The translations under genes and the position numbers were made by a program. 5,869 bases of DNA from Clostridiales bacterium (lineage in GTDB: Bacteria > Bacillota_A > Clostridia > Oscillospirales > Oscillospiraceae): contig JALFGI010000092.1 in assembly GCA_022777455.1 (NCBI GenBank), positions 1 through 5,869 of the forward strand, written 5' to 3'. This document shows positions 5,200 to 5,869 of the stretch, piece after piece. Numbering within the stretch: position 1 is the stretch's first letter; the number at the start of each line of letters is the position of its first letter. Below the pieces are notes generated by a model that made no database searches, was not told where the DNA came from, and was given only the letters and a program-made list of their open reading frames with translations.

Positions 5200-5721
5200 A
5201 TGACGGACTGGGAAAAATGTGTCTCCTTTCACGGGCACAGCTGCGGCGGACTGCGCATCGGCTATCAGGCGGCGCAGTATGCCCGGCGCCTGCTGAACGT
5301 GGATTTCTCCGACAACGAGCAGCTGGTGTGCATCAGTGAAAACGACGCCTGCGGGGTGGACGCCATCCAGGTGCTGCTGGGCTGCAGCATCGGCAAGGGA
5401 AATCTTCTGTTTCACATGGCAGGAAAGCAGGCCTTTTCCTTTTACAACCGGGCCACGGGCCAGTCTGTCCGCCTGGTGCTGAAGCCCAAGCCTGCCGGGA
5501 TGACCCCGGAGGAATCCTCCCGGTACTACTTTGACCACAGTCCACAGGAATTATTTGACGTGAAGGAAACCAGAATTCCCCTGCCTGTCAAAGCCAGGAT
5601 TTTCGACAGCTACAACTGTGAAAGCTGCGGTGAAAAGACCGGTGCCAACTGGATTCGCCTTGTGGGTGGAAAGAAGCTTTGCATGGACTGCTATGAAAGC
5701 TATAACCGTTTTGATGTGTGA
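5200..5721 (+). CDS. fmdE: FmdE-family protein with C-terminal zinc ribbon
   Basis: A 173-aa protein of the FmdE family, named from the molybdenum formylmethanofuran dehydrogenase operon of methanogens but widespread in Clostridia without that enzyme. The core has FHGHSCGGL (10-18; the usual form is HGH.CPGL, here Gly for Pro), ENDACGVDAIQVLLGCSIGKGNL (47-69) and FYNRATGQSVRLVLKP (81-96). These His/Cys/Asp residues are the likely metal or cofactor site. The C-terminus has a CxxC (140, 143) and CxxC (161, 164) zinc ribbon separated by 17 residues. Its biochemical role is not established; association with molybdate/tungstate transporters suggests handling of the metal or its pterin cofactor. 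The ATG at 5200 is one base past the moaE stop, with AAGGAG ten bases upstream inside moaE, so translation is probably coupled. It is the last gene of the operon, followed four bases later by a palindromic repeat. Confidence 0.88.
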   Translation: MTDWEKCVSFHGHSCGGLRIGYQAAQYARRLLNVDFSDNEQLVCISENDACGVDAIQVLLGCSIGKGNLLFHMAGKQAFSFYNRATGQSVRLVLKPKPAGMTPEESSRYYFDHSPQELFDVKETRIPLPVKARIFDSYNCESCGEKTGANWIRLVGGKKLCMDCYESYNRFDV

Positions 5722-5725
5722 AATA

Positions 5726-5785
5726 TAAGGCAACACCGCACAATGGGAGCTGCAGGCTTCGGCGGATCTTTTGCCCCAATCGTGC
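5726..5785. repeat. Palindromic repeat, copy 2 (opposite orientation, right arm decayed)
   Basis: Positions 5726-5777 match the reverse complement of 1699-1750 with two G-to-A differences, including the 22-nt left arm and the whole centre. The right arm then diverges: AATCGTGCAG replaces the expected ATTGTGCGGTG, so the perfect stem is lost. It begins four bases after the fmdE stop and sits where a terminator would be expected, but it has no T-tract. Confidence 0.8.
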
Positions 5786-5833
5786 AGTATGAAAAATGGG
5801 AAATACATCCAGTATTCCCACATTTTTCATACT
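5786..5833. repeat. Second long hairpin fused to repeat copy 2
   Basis: AGTATGAAAAATG (5786-5798) pairs with CATTTTTCATACT (5821-5833), an exact 13-bp stem. It extends inward with one bulge and one mismatch toward GTATTCCC, leaving a loop of about 8 nt. It replaces the missing right arm of the palindromic repeat. The 12-mer CAAAATCTCTCG at 5845-5856, shared inverted with 1790-1801, follows. It may act as a weak bidirectional stop for fmdE transcription, but I see no proper T-tract. Confidence 0.6.
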
Positions 5834-5869
5834 TTCGCTTGTGTCAAAATCTCTCGCCGAATCTCCTTG

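Noticed and set aside
1..5869. CRISPR array, tRNA, rRNA or transposase gene
   Set aside because: There is no regularly spaced direct repeat, no cloverleaf-like sequence and no transposase or integrase motif in any frame.

Overview
The window looks like a chromosomal segment of a moderately GC-rich gut-type Clostridia (Oscillospiraceae/Faecalibacterium-like). This placement rests on protein style, strong AGGAGG ribosome sites, short palindromic intergenic repeats and a tungsten/pterin gene set. It is an inference, not a database match.

Layout. (1) 39-1259, minus: a ROK-family transcriptional repressor with a good promoter upstream. (2) 1260-1888: a gene-free stretch of about 630 bp. It holds the ROK promoter, a perfect 15-bp-stem terminator on the plus strand with no gene in front of it, a nested set of dyads carrying a sequestered Shine-Dalgarno that leads only into a four-codon frame, and a 71-bp element with perfect 22-bp inverted arms. 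Nothing recognisable was found in 1327-1482. (3) 1889-4275, minus: a tungstate ABC transporter in the order tupA (binding protein), hairpin terminator, tupB (permease), tupC (ATPase). tupB and tupC overlap by one base. (4) 4276-4524: a divergent regulatory region with a near-consensus tupA promoter, a structured tupA leader of about 150 nt, and an extended -10 promoter facing the other way. (5) 4525-5721, plus: a compact operon of an unrecognised 83-aa protein, a MoaE-like protein (molybdopterin synthase large subunit family) and an FmdE-family protein with a C-terminal zinc ribbon. (6) 5726-5869: a second copy of the palindromic repeat in opposite orientation, fused to another long hairpin. 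The gene cluster thus lies between two copies of one repeat family.

How the genes fit: TupABC would import tungstate (or molybdate). The divergent operon encodes proteins of pterin-cofactor families that commonly accompany molybdenum/tungsten metabolism, so the block reads as one metal-uptake and cofactor unit.

The most striking observation is that TupA appears circularly permuted. The segment that normally forms the C-terminus of TupA proteins sits directly after the signal peptide, and the protein stops where that segment should begin. This TupA also has no lipobox cysteine.
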